Assembly (NCBI GenBank): GCA_023398165.1 | Contig: JAEWSQ010000003.1 | Location: 62,001-126,000 of the forward strand | Reading direction: 5' to 3' | DNA: 64,000 nt | DNA from: Spirochaetota bacterium | GTDB lineage: Bacteria > Spirochaetota > Spirochaetia > Treponematales > Treponemataceae | In this document: positions 9,637 to 18,253 of the stretch, piece after piece | Numbering within the stretch: the stretch's first letter is position 1 | How the letters are laid out: the number at the start of each line of letters is the position of its first letter | Position numbers and translations under genes: made by a program | The notes under the pieces: generated by a model | Told to the model about the DNA's origin: nothing | The model's database searches: none | What the model saw: only the letters and a program-made list of their open reading frames with translations

Positions 9637-9688
9637 GAGCATTCTAACAGTTATAAATAGTTAGTAATTAACAAATGGAGAGTTTATC

Positions 9689-11965
9689 ATGTTTAAACGT
9701 TCTTTTTTTCTCAGTTTTATTGTAATCGTTTTATTATCCTGTACCTTTGATGCAGGGATTCCTGAAGAGGAAGAAAACCCGGAGGATACTTTAAAAACAA
9801 CAAAAGTTCTTTCTGCTTTTTCATTTTCGAAGGCATCAAATACTTCATTGTCTGAAGATGTAATTGGTATTATTCAAGGTTCGAATATTACGGCAACAGT
9901 TCCTTCCGGAACAGATGTAAAAACATTAAAAGCTTCTTTTACAATAACAGGTGTATCGGTCTCGGTAAATGGTACTATTCAGACGAGCGGTGCTACTGCT
10001 AATGATTTTACTAATCCTGTAACGTATCAGGTAAAAGCAGAAGACGGTAGTACGAAAGATTATAGTATCACCGTGACGGTAAAAACTTCACCAGAGGTAA
10101 CAGATAAAGACATTACGGCTTTTTCATTCGCTGCCTCTGCTAATAGCGGTCTTTCGGCCGATATAAAAGGTGTTATTGACGGCTTGACAATAACAGCGGC
10201 TGTACCTTATAAAACAGATTTAAAAGCCCTTAAAGCTTCTTTTACAACAACAGGTGTTTCAGTAAGCGTGAACGGCACGGCACAGACGAGCGGAACAACT
10301 GCCAACGATTTTACAAATCCTGTGGTTTACCGGGTTACTGCTGCAGACGGCTCTGCTCAGGACTACACAGTAACTGTTACTGCGGGGAAAAGTACAGATA
10401 AAGATCTAACATCTTTTTGTTTTGAGACATCATCCAACAGTCAGCTTTCATCTAATGTTACAGGAATTATTTCCGGTACAGAAGTAACTGCCGAAGTTCC
10501 CCGGGGAACAGATGTAAAAACCTTGAAAGCCTCTTTTTCAACAAATGGTGTATCTGTAACAGTAAATGGTTTAACGCAGGAAAGCGGAATAACAGCCAAT
10601 GATTTTACAAATTCTCTAGCGTATCGAATAAAAGCTGCAGACGGCAGTACTAAAGATTACACCGTAAAAGTAACTGTACAAAAATCGGCAGGAAAAGAAC
10701 TAACATATTTTGGTTTCACAGCTGCAGCGAATTCTGACCTCTCATCAGATATAACTACAGCAATAAACGGTACAAACATAACAGCTACAATTCCTTACGG
10801 TCCGTATATTAGCAGTCTTAAAGCCTCGTTTACCACAACAGGAACATCAGTAACCGTTGCAGGTACAGCACAGACAAGCGGAATAACACCGAATAACTTT
10901 AATAATCCTGTAATCTATTGCGTAACAGCTGAAGACGGAACGTATCAGAATTATACAGTTACACTCACACTAAAAGTGACAAGAGAACAATTATTGGAAA
11001 TGATCGCAGCCGGAAAAAATGTAACAAAGGTTGATACATCAGATATTACTGATATGAGCAGTCTCTTTTTAGATAATGCATCATTTGATCAGGATATATC
11101 AGGGTGGGATGTGTCAAACGTTACAACTATGAAAAGTATGTTTAAAAATGCATCCAGCTTTACTCAGGATATATCAAGCTGGGATGTTTCTAAAGTAACT
11201 GATATGAGCTTAATGTTCCAGGGCGCAGTTAAATTTAATCAGCCCATTGGAGAATGGGATGTTGCAAATGTTACTAACATGATGGGAATGTTCTTCGACA
11301 ACGAAGTGTTCAATGGACCAATAGGAAGCTGGAATGTTTCTAAGGTAACCAATATGAGTTTCATGTTTTATTCATCAATTGGTGAAGCAGCTTTTAATCA
11401 GGATATATCAGGCTGGAATACTGCAAACGTTACCGACATGAGCTATATGTTTGTTAATGCCCGTGACTTCAACCAGCCCATAGGCAGCTGGAATACTGCA
11501 AACGTTACAAACATGTATTGTATGTTTATGTCTGCTAATTCATTTAATGCAGATATCAGCGGCTGGAATACTGCAAAGGTGACCAATATGAACTCGATGT
11601 TTCGGGCAGCTTGGAGATTCAATCAAGATATAGGCGGCTGGGATGTTTCAAACGTTACCGACATGGGTTATATGTTCGATGAAGCCGGCGATTTTAATCA
11701 GGGCATCGGCAGCTGGAATGTAGCTAAGGTTACCACCATGGAGCAAATGTTTTCTTCTGCCGACGAGTTCAATCAGGACATTTCAGGCTGGAACGTATCA
11801 ATGGTTAGCGACATGAACAATATGTTCGCCCAAGCAGATGCTTTTAACCAAAATCTTTCAAGCTGGTCTTCTCATGTTGCGGAAGACATTGTGTACTACG
11901 GCTTTTCATACGGATCGTGTCCCCTTGTAATAACATATCATCCATATGAGAGTTGGGATAATTAG
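9689..11965 (+). CDS. Surface lipoprotein: four DUF5018 domains + PARCEL/DUF285 (BspA-like) repeats
   Basis: 758 residues. The signal peptide ends in VLLSC (Cys18), followed by an acidic tether (PEEEENPED). Four tandem DUF5018-like domains occupy about residues 39-131, 139-232, 237-331 and 335-429. Each runs FxF..xxN..L..D..G.I.G..ITA.VP.GTD.K.LKASFTTTG and ends in AEDGSTKDYTVTV. Residues about 440-730 are DUF285/PARCEL repeats of ~25 residues with the core F(N)QDISGWD(V/T)SNVT(D/N)MxxMF. The protein ends with a short cap (GSCPLVITYHPYESW) shared with the 12097 gene. Such repeat proteins are usually surface-exposed binding or adhesion proteins. No enzyme motif is visible. It has its own promoter and terminator. 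Confidence 0.88.
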   Translation: MFKRSFFLSFIVIVLLSCTFDAGIPEEEENPEDTLKTTKVLSAFSFSKASNTSLSEDVIGIIQGSNITATVPSGTDVKTLKASFTITGVSVSVNGTIQTSGATANDFTNPVTYQVKAEDGSTKDYSITVTVKTSPEVTDKDITAFSFAASANSGLSADIKGVIDGLTITAAVPYKTDLKALKASFTTTGVSVSVNGTAQTSGTTANDFTNPVVYRVTAADGSAQDYTVTVTAGKSTDKDLTSFCFETSSNSQLSSNVTGIISGTEVTAEVPRGTDVKTLKASFSTNGVSVTVNGLTQESGITANDFTNSLAYRIKAADGSTKDYTVKVTVQKSAGKELTYFGFTAAANSDLSSDITTAINGTNITATIPYGPYISSLKASFTTTGTSVTVAGTAQTSGITPNNFNNPVIYCVTAEDGTYQNYTVTLTLKVTREQLLEMIAAGKNVTKVDTSDITDMSSLFLDNASFDQDISGWDVSNVTTMKSMFKNASSFTQDISSWDVSKVTDMSLMFQGAVKFNQPIGEWDVANVTNMMGMFFDNEVFNGPIGSWNVSKVTNMSFMFYSSIGEAAFNQDISGWNTANVTDMSYMFVNARDFNQPIGSWNTANVTNMYCMFMSANSFNADISGWNTAKVTNMNSMFRAAWRFNQDIGGWDVSNVTDMGYMFDEAGDFNQGIGSWNVAKVTTMEQMFSSADEFNQDISGWNVSMVSDMNNMFAQADAFNQNLSSWSSHVAEDIVYYGFSYGSCPLVITYHPYESWDN

Positions 11966-11983
11966 TTTCTTTTATTGATTTAC

Positions 11984-12013
11984 AAAAGGACTGCCCCCTC
12001 AGGCGGTCCTTTT
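11984..12013 (+). terminator. Rho-independent terminator of the 758-aa lipoprotein
   Basis: A 12-bp stem with one G.T pair, AAAAGGACTGCC (11984-11995) and GGCGGTCCTTTT (12002-12013), with a 6-nt loop and T-rich 3' arm. It ends only 5 nt before the -35 box of the next promoter, insulating the two paralogues. Confidence 0.88.
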
Positions 12014-12018
12014 CAAAT

Positions 12019-12047
12019 TTGACAGATTTCGCTTCTCATCGTATAAT
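12019..12047 (+). promoter_or_regulatory. Perfect-consensus sigma-70 promoter of the 271-aa lipoprotein
   Basis: TTGACA at 12019-12024, 17 bases, TATAAT at 12042-12047. The bases around the -35 box (TTTCAAATTTGACAGATT) are identical to those at 9602-9619, so promoter and gene appear to have been duplicated together. The ATG is 49 nt after the -10 box. Confidence 0.8.
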
Positions 12048-12096
12048 TTCCTAATTAACTATTTAAAAGTTACACATAATTTTTCGGGAGTTTATC

Positions 12097-12912
12097 ATGT
12101 TTAAACGTATTCTCTTACTCGTTCTTTCTGCTTTTATTCTTTTCAGCTGCCAGCCTGACAGACCATTGAGCACCGCAAAGGAAATCACCGCCTTTAGTTT
12201 TCCTGCAGCCGTCAATCCGGGTCTTGGTGCCGATATTACCGGAACCATTAGCGGGACAACAATTACCGCAACAGTCCCTTTCGGAACTAATTTAACAGCC
12301 CTTAAAGCCTCTTTTACGACAACAGGAGTTTCGGTGGTAGTGAGCGGAGCTGAACAGACAAGCGGAATGACGGTTAATGATTTCACAAACGCGCTTACCT
12401 ACACCGTTACAGCGGAAGACGGAAGTACGCAGAATTACTTGGTGACAGTAAATATCCCTGTTACAATAGAGCAATTAAAACAAATGATCGGAAGAGGCGA
12501 GGATGTGACAAGGGTTGATACATCCGGCATTACCGATATGAGCTATCTTTTTTTTAGAAGTGGAACTTTCAATCAAGATATATCCGGATGGGATACATCA
12601 AACGTCACCGATATGCACTATATGTTCTCTTTTGCCGAAGCTTTTAATCAGGATATCTCAGGATGGAATACCGCAAATGTAACCAACATGAAAGCTATGT
12701 TCCAACACGCCGCTTCTTTCAATCAGAGCATCGGCAGCTGGGATGTCTCAAAGATTACAAATATGGAATTCATGTTCTACGATGCCGAAGCTTTCAATCA
12801 GGACATCTCTAGCTGGTCTGACCATGTTGAAGAAAACATTGAGCATACTTGTTTTTCAAGCGGATCATGTCCCCTTACTTTAGAATATCATCCGTATGCA
12901 AACTGGAATTAG
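12097..12912 (+). CDS. Surface lipoprotein: one DUF5018 domain + short PARCEL/DUF285 repeats
   Basis: 271 residues, a shortened paralogue of the gene at 9689. The signal peptide begins with the same MFKR and ends in ILFSC (Cys18). A single DUF5018-like domain spans about residues 27-123 (ITAFSFPAAVNPGLGADI to AEDGSTQNYLVTV). About four PARCEL-type repeats follow (residues 128-240, FNQDISGWDTSNVTDM). The closing cap GSCPLTLEYHPYANW is nearly that of the larger copy. It is probably displayed on the cell surface. The two proteins differ mainly in repeat number: four versus one DUF5018 units and about ten versus four PARCEL units. Confidence 0.87.
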   Translation: MFKRILLLVLSAFILFSCQPDRPLSTAKEITAFSFPAAVNPGLGADITGTISGTTITATVPFGTNLTALKASFTTTGVSVVVSGAEQTSGMTVNDFTNALTYTVTAEDGSTQNYLVTVNIPVTIEQLKQMIGRGEDVTRVDTSGITDMSYLFFRSGTFNQDISGWDTSNVTDMHYMFSFAEAFNQDISGWNTANVTNMKAMFQHAASFNQSIGSWDVSKITNMEFMFYDAEAFNQDISSWSDHVEENIEHTCFSSGSCPLTLEYHPYANWN

Positions 12913-13048
12913 TAAAGGCTCATACATACGCCCTTTATTAGATGCAGGAGAGTGTAGATTATTTTGAAAGGAATAATACCAGATGTAATCCTGCTTGTTG
13001 GGAAAAAATTTTTAGGTTTTATAGAATTTATTTACAAGGAGATGACAG

Positions 13049-13612
13049 ATGAAATTATGTAAGGTTTTTATTTTATTAATCACAGGAAGTATCCTGTTTT
13101 CATGTGTGACAAAAGCACCACCTGCAGAAGTTAAACAGGAACAATTCTTCGAACTTGGGCAGACTGGTCCCGGGGGCGGTATTGTTTTCTATGATGCAGG
13201 GTCATATGAAAAGGGCTGGCGGTATTTAGAGGTCGAACTCAACAGCAGTTATGAATGGGCGTGGGGAGATACAAAGAATTACTTAACCGCTAAAGAAAGA
13301 AATATCGGCAGCGGACCTGCAAATACAAAAAGAATGATTGAAAAAATTAAGGGAGAGTTTACTGCTGCAGACGGCTGTTCAAATGTCAAACACGGGAATG
13401 GTTCATGTGATGATTGGTTTTTACCGTCAGCAGATGAGCTTTTTGCGCTTTATGAATATCTTTTAACTACTGATTACAAACCAAAATCTTCTGCTTACTG
13501 GACATCCACAGAATACTCAAAAACGTTAGCTTCTTATATTACTTTAGAGGGTAGAGAAATATATGGAACTAAAACCGAAATTCATGGTATTACTCCAATT
13601 AGAGCTTTTTAG
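13049..13612 (+). CDS. DUF1566 (Lcl-domain-like) lipoprotein
   Basis: 187 residues. The signal peptide ends in ILFSC (Cys19). The mature part matches the DUF1566/Lcl C-terminal pattern: a GQTGPGGGIVFYDAG opening, a central CDDWFLPSADELFALY and YWTSTEYS near the end. DUF1566 domains resemble formylglycine-generating-enzyme/C-type-lectin folds and are common in spirochaete and Bacteroidetes surface proteins. No catalytic role can be assigned. AAGGAG lies just upstream of the ATG. It stands alone between the PARCEL lipoproteins and the FAD oxidoreductase gene. Confidence 0.8.
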   Translation: MKLCKVFILLITGSILFSCVTKAPPAEVKQEQFFELGQTGPGGGIVFYDAGSYEKGWRYLEVELNSSYEWAWGDTKNYLTAKERNIGSGPANTKRMIEKIKGEFTAADGCSNVKHGNGSCDDWFLPSADELFALYEYLLTTDYKPKSSAYWTSTEYSKTLASYITLEGREIYGTKTEIHGITPIRAF

Positions 13613-13672
13613 TCATTGTGTTACTGCCATAATCTGAATCTTATAGTATACTAAACGTACAGGAGTTATTTC

Positions 13673-15619
13673 ATGTACGACACAATCATCATTGGAGCGG
13701 GGCTCTCAGGTCTTACTTCTGCTTCTCTCCTTGCTAAAAGAGGGCTTAAGGTTGCAGTAATAGATAGAAGTCAGCATCCCGGAGGCGCGTGCGGCAGTTT
13801 TAAAAGGGGTCACGTTACCTTTGATCAGGGTTCTGCCATGCTCTACGGCTTCGGCGAAAAGGGCTTTAATGCACACCGCTTTGTCATGAATTGCCTCGAA
13901 GAACCCCTTGATATTATCCGCCATGATCTATTGTACTGCGTCAACTTTGACGGCAAACGCATTCATTTTTATGCCGATATTGACCGCTTTACCGATGAGC
14001 TTTCTTTGGTCTTTCCGTCCGAAAAAGATAACATAAAGCGTTTTTACCGCGACATGAATACTATTTACCGCCATGTTCTTATTGAAAGCCCGCTCTATGC
14101 CTCTGCCGATGAAATAAGCGCTTCTCAGGGATTTAATATAGTACTGCGTCACCCTATTTCATTTATGCGCTTTTTAAGCTTTTTGAACATCAGTGCAGAA
14201 AAACTATTAAAAGGCTATTTCAAAGACCCTGAAATTTTCAAGTTCTTTGACAAACTTACATCCACCTACTGCTATGCCACGGTAAAAGAAGCGCCTGCGG
14301 TACTTGCCGCAATTATGTTTGTCGACAATCACGAGGGCGGAAGCTATTATCCTGCAGGAGGCTCGTTTTTTCTGCCGGGAAAACTTGAAAAGGTAATAGA
14401 GGAAAACGGCGGCGACATGTTCCTAAAAAAATGGGCAGATTCCATACTTTTCGATAAGAACAAGCCCTGCGGTGTTAAACTCAAAGACGGAACCGAACTT
14501 TATGCAAGAGACATAATTTACTCAGGCACGGTATGGAACCTCTACGGTAAACTTATTAGGCATCCTTTTGCATCAAGAAAACGCATAGCATGGGCGCGAA
14601 AACAAATTCCAACATACCCGAGCGTAGTCATGTACGCCGTGGTTGAAAAATCAGTTATTCCGAAGGATACAGCACCTGTAGAGATGCTCGTGGGGAATCC
14701 CGATCAAATTGATGAAAGCGAAATTACTGTCTACCTCTTGAGCCTCGATGACAGAACACTTTGTGCAGAGGATGAACACACCTTTGTTGTTATAGGCCCG
14801 ACCTTTGAAAAATGGGACAGACTTAAAAGAGAGGATTATCTGGAGCTGAAAAAAAAAGAACAGGAGAGGCTTACCGAAGTACTCGAACGGCGCTTTCCGG
14901 GATTAAAAAAGGCGCTTCGCTCTGCAGAAATTGCAACGCCGAAAACCATTGAACGCTATACCATGAAAAATGGAGGAGCTGCCGCAGGACCTAAGCAGAT
15001 GCTCGACCAGCATATATTAAAACGGCTGCATATTCGAACAGAATGGAAAAACCTTTTGTGCTGCGGAGAATCTACCGTCATGGGAACGGGCACTCCGACG
15101 GTAACTACTTCGGGTTTGTCGGCGGCAAATATTATATTAAAAAGATCCGGCAAAAAGCCCTTTGTATACCGTAAAGGAATGAAGAACTTTGTGCGGACAG
15201 TGCCCAAGCCCTTCACGGCCGGCATGATGTATGCAGACTACAGCGGTGAAGAAAAAGAGGTACTAAAGGAAGCAATGCGGTGCAGGTTCTGCGAGCACCC
15301 GTCCTGTACCTCCCCCGGTAAAACTATTATCAGACTATTAAATGATAACGAAAGAGCTGAAAACTGGGCTGATATTCCAGGCATCATGAGGCGTGTTTCT
15401 GTCGGGAATTTTTTCGGCGCAAAAAAGCGGTGGGTAGAGACGAAGCCCGAGGCTGAGACAGTTCCCGGGGCTAGGACAAAACCCGAAGAAGAGCTGACAG
15501 CAACAGAGATTGAGACAATCCTGTATCAGTATGAACAGAGGTGCATCTGCAAGGTTCAAACCGGAACACCGGTTGCTATAAGAAAAATAATTTCTTATTT
15601 GCAAAACAGTAGGGTATGA
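13673..15619 (+). CDS. CrtI/phytoene-desaturase-like FAD oxidoreductase with cysteine-rich C-terminal extension
   Basis: 648 residues. The N-terminal Rossmann motif GAGLSGLTSASLLAKRGLKV (residues 8-27) and the PGGACGSF loop place it in the carotenoid isomerase/phytoene dehydrogenase-like amine oxidoreductase group. The FAD-closing motif appears near residues 464-485 (CGESTVMGTGTPTVTTSGLSAAN). After about residue 510 there is an extension of ~140 residues that the family normally lacks. It holds CRFCEHPSC (Cys537, 540, 545), reminiscent of half of a Fer4_20/glutamate-synthase-type Fe-S motif, and a later CIC pair (624, 626). The enzyme's substrate is unknown, and carotenoid synthesis genes are not nearby. 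The next gene starts 25 nt downstream, so they probably form an operon. Confidence 0.8.
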   Translation: MYDTIIIGAGLSGLTSASLLAKRGLKVAVIDRSQHPGGACGSFKRGHVTFDQGSAMLYGFGEKGFNAHRFVMNCLEEPLDIIRHDLLYCVNFDGKRIHFYADIDRFTDELSLVFPSEKDNIKRFYRDMNTIYRHVLIESPLYASADEISASQGFNIVLRHPISFMRFLSFLNISAEKLLKGYFKDPEIFKFFDKLTSTYCYATVKEAPAVLAAIMFVDNHEGGSYYPAGGSFFLPGKLEKVIEENGGDMFLKKWADSILFDKNKPCGVKLKDGTELYARDIIYSGTVWNLYGKLIRHPFASRKRIAWARKQIPTYPSVVMYAVVEKSVIPKDTAPVEMLVGNPDQIDESEITVYLLSLDDRTLCAEDEHTFVVIGPTFEKWDRLKREDYLELKKKEQERLTEVLERRFPGLKKALRSAEIATPKTIERYTMKNGGAAAGPKQMLDQHILKRLHIRTEWKNLLCCGESTVMGTGTPTVTTSGLSAANIILKRSGKKPFVYRKGMKNFVRTVPKPFTAGMMYADYSGEEKEVLKEAMRCRFCEHPSCTSPGKTIIRLLNDNERAENWADIPGIMRRVSVGNFFGAKKRWVETKPEAETVPGARTKPEEELTATEIETILYQYEQRCICKVQTGTPVAIRKIISYLQNSRV

Positions 15620-15644
15620 TGTACAGTGGAAGGGAGAGGTGATT

Positions 15645-16535
15645 ATGGACAGCACGCTGTTTAGAAAATATGTTAAAAATGTAGAAAAAAGAATAGAACC
15701 GAAAAAGGTATCATTTGCGTATCAGGGTGCAGAGTTTTTAAAAAAACTGCCCCTGTTTATCCAGAGAAAAATTATTGGAAGCGGCACGCAAAAAGATCCC
15801 TATATGGGCTTTGTGGTAGAACCCTGGAGCCTGTTTCTTTCGTATGAGATTACGCAAAAAGATGTTGAACATTTTCTGAGTGCAAATTATGAACTGCTTC
15901 CTGTATCAATTTTTGAAGGAACTCCAAAAAAAAACTGTGCTATTCTCGGCCTCTTTAATATTCACACCGATGTATTTTGGGGCAGCAGGTTTGAAATCTA
16001 TGTCATAGCTCGAAATAAAGATACTAATTTAGCGTCATGGATTATCTATGATTACGAATCAAATACCATAAATTATGATCCGGGGAAAGGCTTCTTAAGT
16101 CCTACTCTCCAAAGCTGTGTTTTTACCACAACCCATAAAGGTGAAATAGTAACTGATATTACAAGCCTCAAGGGATCTAATGCCGTCAAGCTCACTGCAG
16201 ATATTAAAAATGCAGACAAGAAAGCGCTGGATAAGCAGCTGTGGATCGAAGGAAATTTATCTATAGATTATTCTGGAGAAATGGGCGACAAGGCAAGCGA
16301 TCCGTTCGGGCTGATTTTTGATCCTGAGGAAATGAAAGAAGCTTTGTTTATAGAAACAAATAAAATCGAAATAGAAGACATGAACTTTGGTTTTATACAT
16401 AATAGAAGCACCTTGCTGGAAGCCTGTGTCTTTCCTTATGCACAACATTTTATTACGACTACAATTCCAAAGGGTCATGAGATGAAAAATGAAAACGATC
16501 TGGAAAATAAAATTAAGGAAATTGCGGGTGAATAA
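15645..16535 (+). CDS. Conserved hypothetical protein, probable partner of the FAD oxidoreductase
   Basis: 296 residues; not recognised. An in-frame GTG at 15639 lies inside the ribosome-binding sequence AGGGAGAGG, so the ATG at 15645 is preferred. It has no signal peptide or membrane segment. The middle has beta-rich stretches (LFNIHTDVFWGSRFEIYVIARN, SWIIYDYESNTINYD), which look like a beta-barrel enzyme or binding fold; an acetoacetate-decarboxylase-like fold was considered but has no firm support. It lies 25 nt after the FAD oxidoreductase in the same direction and probably shares its pathway. The C-terminus is charged (ENDLENKIKEIAGE). Confidence 0.6.
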   Translation: MDSTLFRKYVKNVEKRIEPKKVSFAYQGAEFLKKLPLFIQRKIIGSGTQKDPYMGFVVEPWSLFLSYEITQKDVEHFLSANYELLPVSIFEGTPKKNCAILGLFNIHTDVFWGSRFEIYVIARNKDTNLASWIIYDYESNTINYDPGKGFLSPTLQSCVFTTTHKGEIVTDITSLKGSNAVKLTADIKNADKKALDKQLWIEGNLSIDYSGEMGDKASDPFGLIFDPEEMKEALFIETNKIEIEDMNFGFIHNRSTLLEACVFPYAQHFITTTIPKGHEMKNENDLENKIKEIAGE

Positions 16536-16539
16536 TAAT

Positions 16540-16689
16540 CTATAAGATTAAAAACTGCTCCGGGGTATAAGTCTGCACTCTTGAATGTTTAAAATCAGAA
16601 ATATTTCTTGTAATAACATAATCGATGTTATTTTTGATACACCTGTCCCATGCGGGCAAAAAATGACAGGAAGCCATTACTGTACTCAT
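16540..16689 (-). pseudogene. C-terminal remnant of a PIN-domain (VapC-like) toxin
   Basis: The reverse strand encodes about 48 residues ending CIKNNIDYVITRNISDFKHS and then RVQTYTPEQFL. This is the typical last segment of a PIN ribonuclease, in which the conserved D of 'DxxxTRN..DF' lies in the active site. The N-terminal two thirds of the domain, with the first acidic residues, is absent: upstream is the AraC-type gene starting at 16724. No antitoxin gene is present. It is interpreted as a dead fragment left after deletion or replacement. It lies wholly within the gap between two forward genes. Confidence 0.6.
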
Positions 16690-16723
16690 GGTATGGTATT
16701 CATGAGATGACACAGGAGGATGT

Positions 16724-17614
16724 ATGGACTGGACAACACGGCTGACACAGGCGCTCGAGTATCTGGAAGACAATCTTGAAGGTCCGGTAAGTATTGAAAA
16801 GGCGGCGGAACTGGCCAACTGCTCTTTTTTTCATTTCTGCCGGATGTTCGAAGTTGTGTTCAATGTAAGCCCTGCGGAGTATGTGAGGAGAAGGCGCCTA
16901 AGCAAGGCGGCTCTCGACATAGCTGCCGGAGGCGAAAAGGTAATCGATGCGGCTCTCCGCTACGGCTGGGACAGTCCCGAATCTTTTGCAAAGGCCTTCA
17001 AACGGTGCTTCGGCATAACTCCATCGGAGGCGAAAGAGGGTAAAAAGCAGCTTGAGCTGTGGCCCCCAATACGGCTAGCTGTCATGCTCAAAGGAGACAA
17101 GACTATGAAGTATAAGATCGAAGAAAAAAAAGCTTTCGACTGCATCGGCATCACTATTAGAACAACAAACACGGACAATCAGAACATGCATACTATACCG
17201 CAGTTCTGGGAAAAAAACGGTAAAGCAGGCGTAGTGGATGCCATTGCAAAGTACAGCGGTAAAATGGGACTCCTGGGTGTATGCTATGACTATAACTGCG
17301 CAGATGAAACCTTTGCCTACTCAATAGCGGTCGAAAAAGGTAAAGAGCCTCTTTCATCCTTTCCTGAAGGAAGCCATGTCTTTTCTATTCCTTCCGCAAC
17401 TTACGCCGCCTTTGAATGCCGGGGTCCGAACCCTGAAGCGGTGCAGAAACTGTGGAAGGACATTTATGCAGACTGGTTCCCCTCTTCGGACTATGAACAT
17501 GCAGGAACAGCCGACTTTGAGGTGTACCCCATGCAGGATCCAATAGACCTCCCCGATATGAGCAGCGACTACCGCACCGAGGTATGGATTCCTATAAAGA
17601 AGAAGAGTAAGTAA
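16724..17614 (+). CDS. AraC-family regulator with GyrI-like effector-binding domain
   Basis: 296 residues. The two helix-turn-helices of the AraC type occupy about residues 8-105 (ISIEKAAELANCSFFHFCRMFE; second near VIDAALRYGWDSPESFAKAFKRCFGITPSE). About residues 125-292 form a GyrI-like/small-molecule-binding domain (IRTTNTDNQNM; PSATYAAFECRGPNPEAVQKLW; DFEVYPM; SDYRTEVWIPIKK). These regulators usually sense hydrophobic drugs or dyes and activate efflux or detoxifying genes. ACAGGAGG lies before the ATG. No efflux gene is adjacent, so the target is unknown. A terminator follows. Confidence 0.88.
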   Translation: MDWTTRLTQALEYLEDNLEGPVSIEKAAELANCSFFHFCRMFEVVFNVSPAEYVRRRRLSKAALDIAAGGEKVIDAALRYGWDSPESFAKAFKRCFGITPSEAKEGKKQLELWPPIRLAVMLKGDKTMKYKIEEKKAFDCIGITIRTTNTDNQNMHTIPQFWEKNGKAGVVDAIAKYSGKMGLLGVCYDYNCADETFAYSIAVEKGKEPLSSFPEGSHVFSIPSATYAAFECRGPNPEAVQKLWKDIYADWFPSSDYEHAGTADFEVYPMQDPIDLPDMSSDYRTEVWIPIKKKSK

Positions 17615-17652
17615 ACACATGTAGAACAGCATACGGTTCTGCACCGGTAAAG

Positions 17653-17681
17653 AGGTCTTGCACAGCGCGGGGCCTTTTTTT
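17653..17681 (+). terminator. Probable rho-independent terminator of the AraC-type gene
   Basis: AGGTC (17653-17657) can pair with GGCCT (17671-17675), and a run of seven Ts follows. The stem is short and has one wobble pair. It is placed about 40 nt after the stop. Confidence 0.5.
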
Positions 17682-17732
17682 ACAATTATTAAATGCCATG
17701 GTGTATACTTTTAATAGTAATGGAGGTGGTAT

Positions 17733-18248
17733 ATGGATTTGCACACGGTTTTATTTCTCTCTGAGTATAACAAAATTGTTAATGAGAAAATGAACAGTTA
17801 TATATCAGTGCTGAATGAAGAATCATGGGTCAGGAATTTCGGAGGATACTTCCCGTCTATTAAATCTCTGTGTAATCATCTATATATCTGCGACACAAAC
17901 TGGCTTAAGCGGTTTTCAAAGCTTAAAAAATTTACCTTTGTCGATGGGACAAAAATACCTGACGGCTTAAGCTTTACAACTGATACTATTACAGATATTC
18001 CCGATTACCTTACAAAAAGAGCGCTGCTCGACAAGAAAATTATTGAATTCTCATATGAGCTGAAAGATGAAGATTTAAATAAAAATTTAACCTACATAGA
18101 CTCACACGGGATTGAGTATACAAAAAACATGGGGTTCCTAATTATGCACATGTTTAACCACGAAACTCATCACAGAGGTATGGTTTCGCTTTATCTTGAT
18201 GAATTGAAAATAAGTAATGATTTTTCAAATATCTATGATATACTATAG
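17733..18248 (+). CDS. DinB-family four-helix protein
   Basis: 171 residues, normal length for the family. It is a likely metal-binding four-helix bundle: the first metal His lies in NHLYICDTNWLKRF (about residues 50-60), and the paired His lie near the end in MFNHETHHRGMVSLYL (about 140-155). DinB-like proteins include thiol-dependent transferases and damage-inducible proteins; the substrate here cannot be told. GGAGGTGG provides a strong ribosome-binding site. It is followed 5 nt later by a small exported-protein gene. Confidence 0.8.
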   Translation: MDLHTVLFLSEYNKIVNEKMNSYISVLNEESWVRNFGGYFPSIKSLCNHLYICDTNWLKRFSKLKKFTFVDGTKIPDGLSFTTDTITDIPDYLTKRALLDKKIIEFSYELKDEDLNKNLTYIDSHGIEYTKNMGFLIMHMFNHETHHRGMVSLYLDELKISNDFSNIYDIL

Positions 18249-18253
18249 AAATA

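Noticed and set aside
15639..15644. GTG start for the 296-residue hypothetical protein
   Set aside because: It falls inside the Shine-Dalgarno sequence AGGGAGAGG; the ATG at 15645 is correctly spaced.
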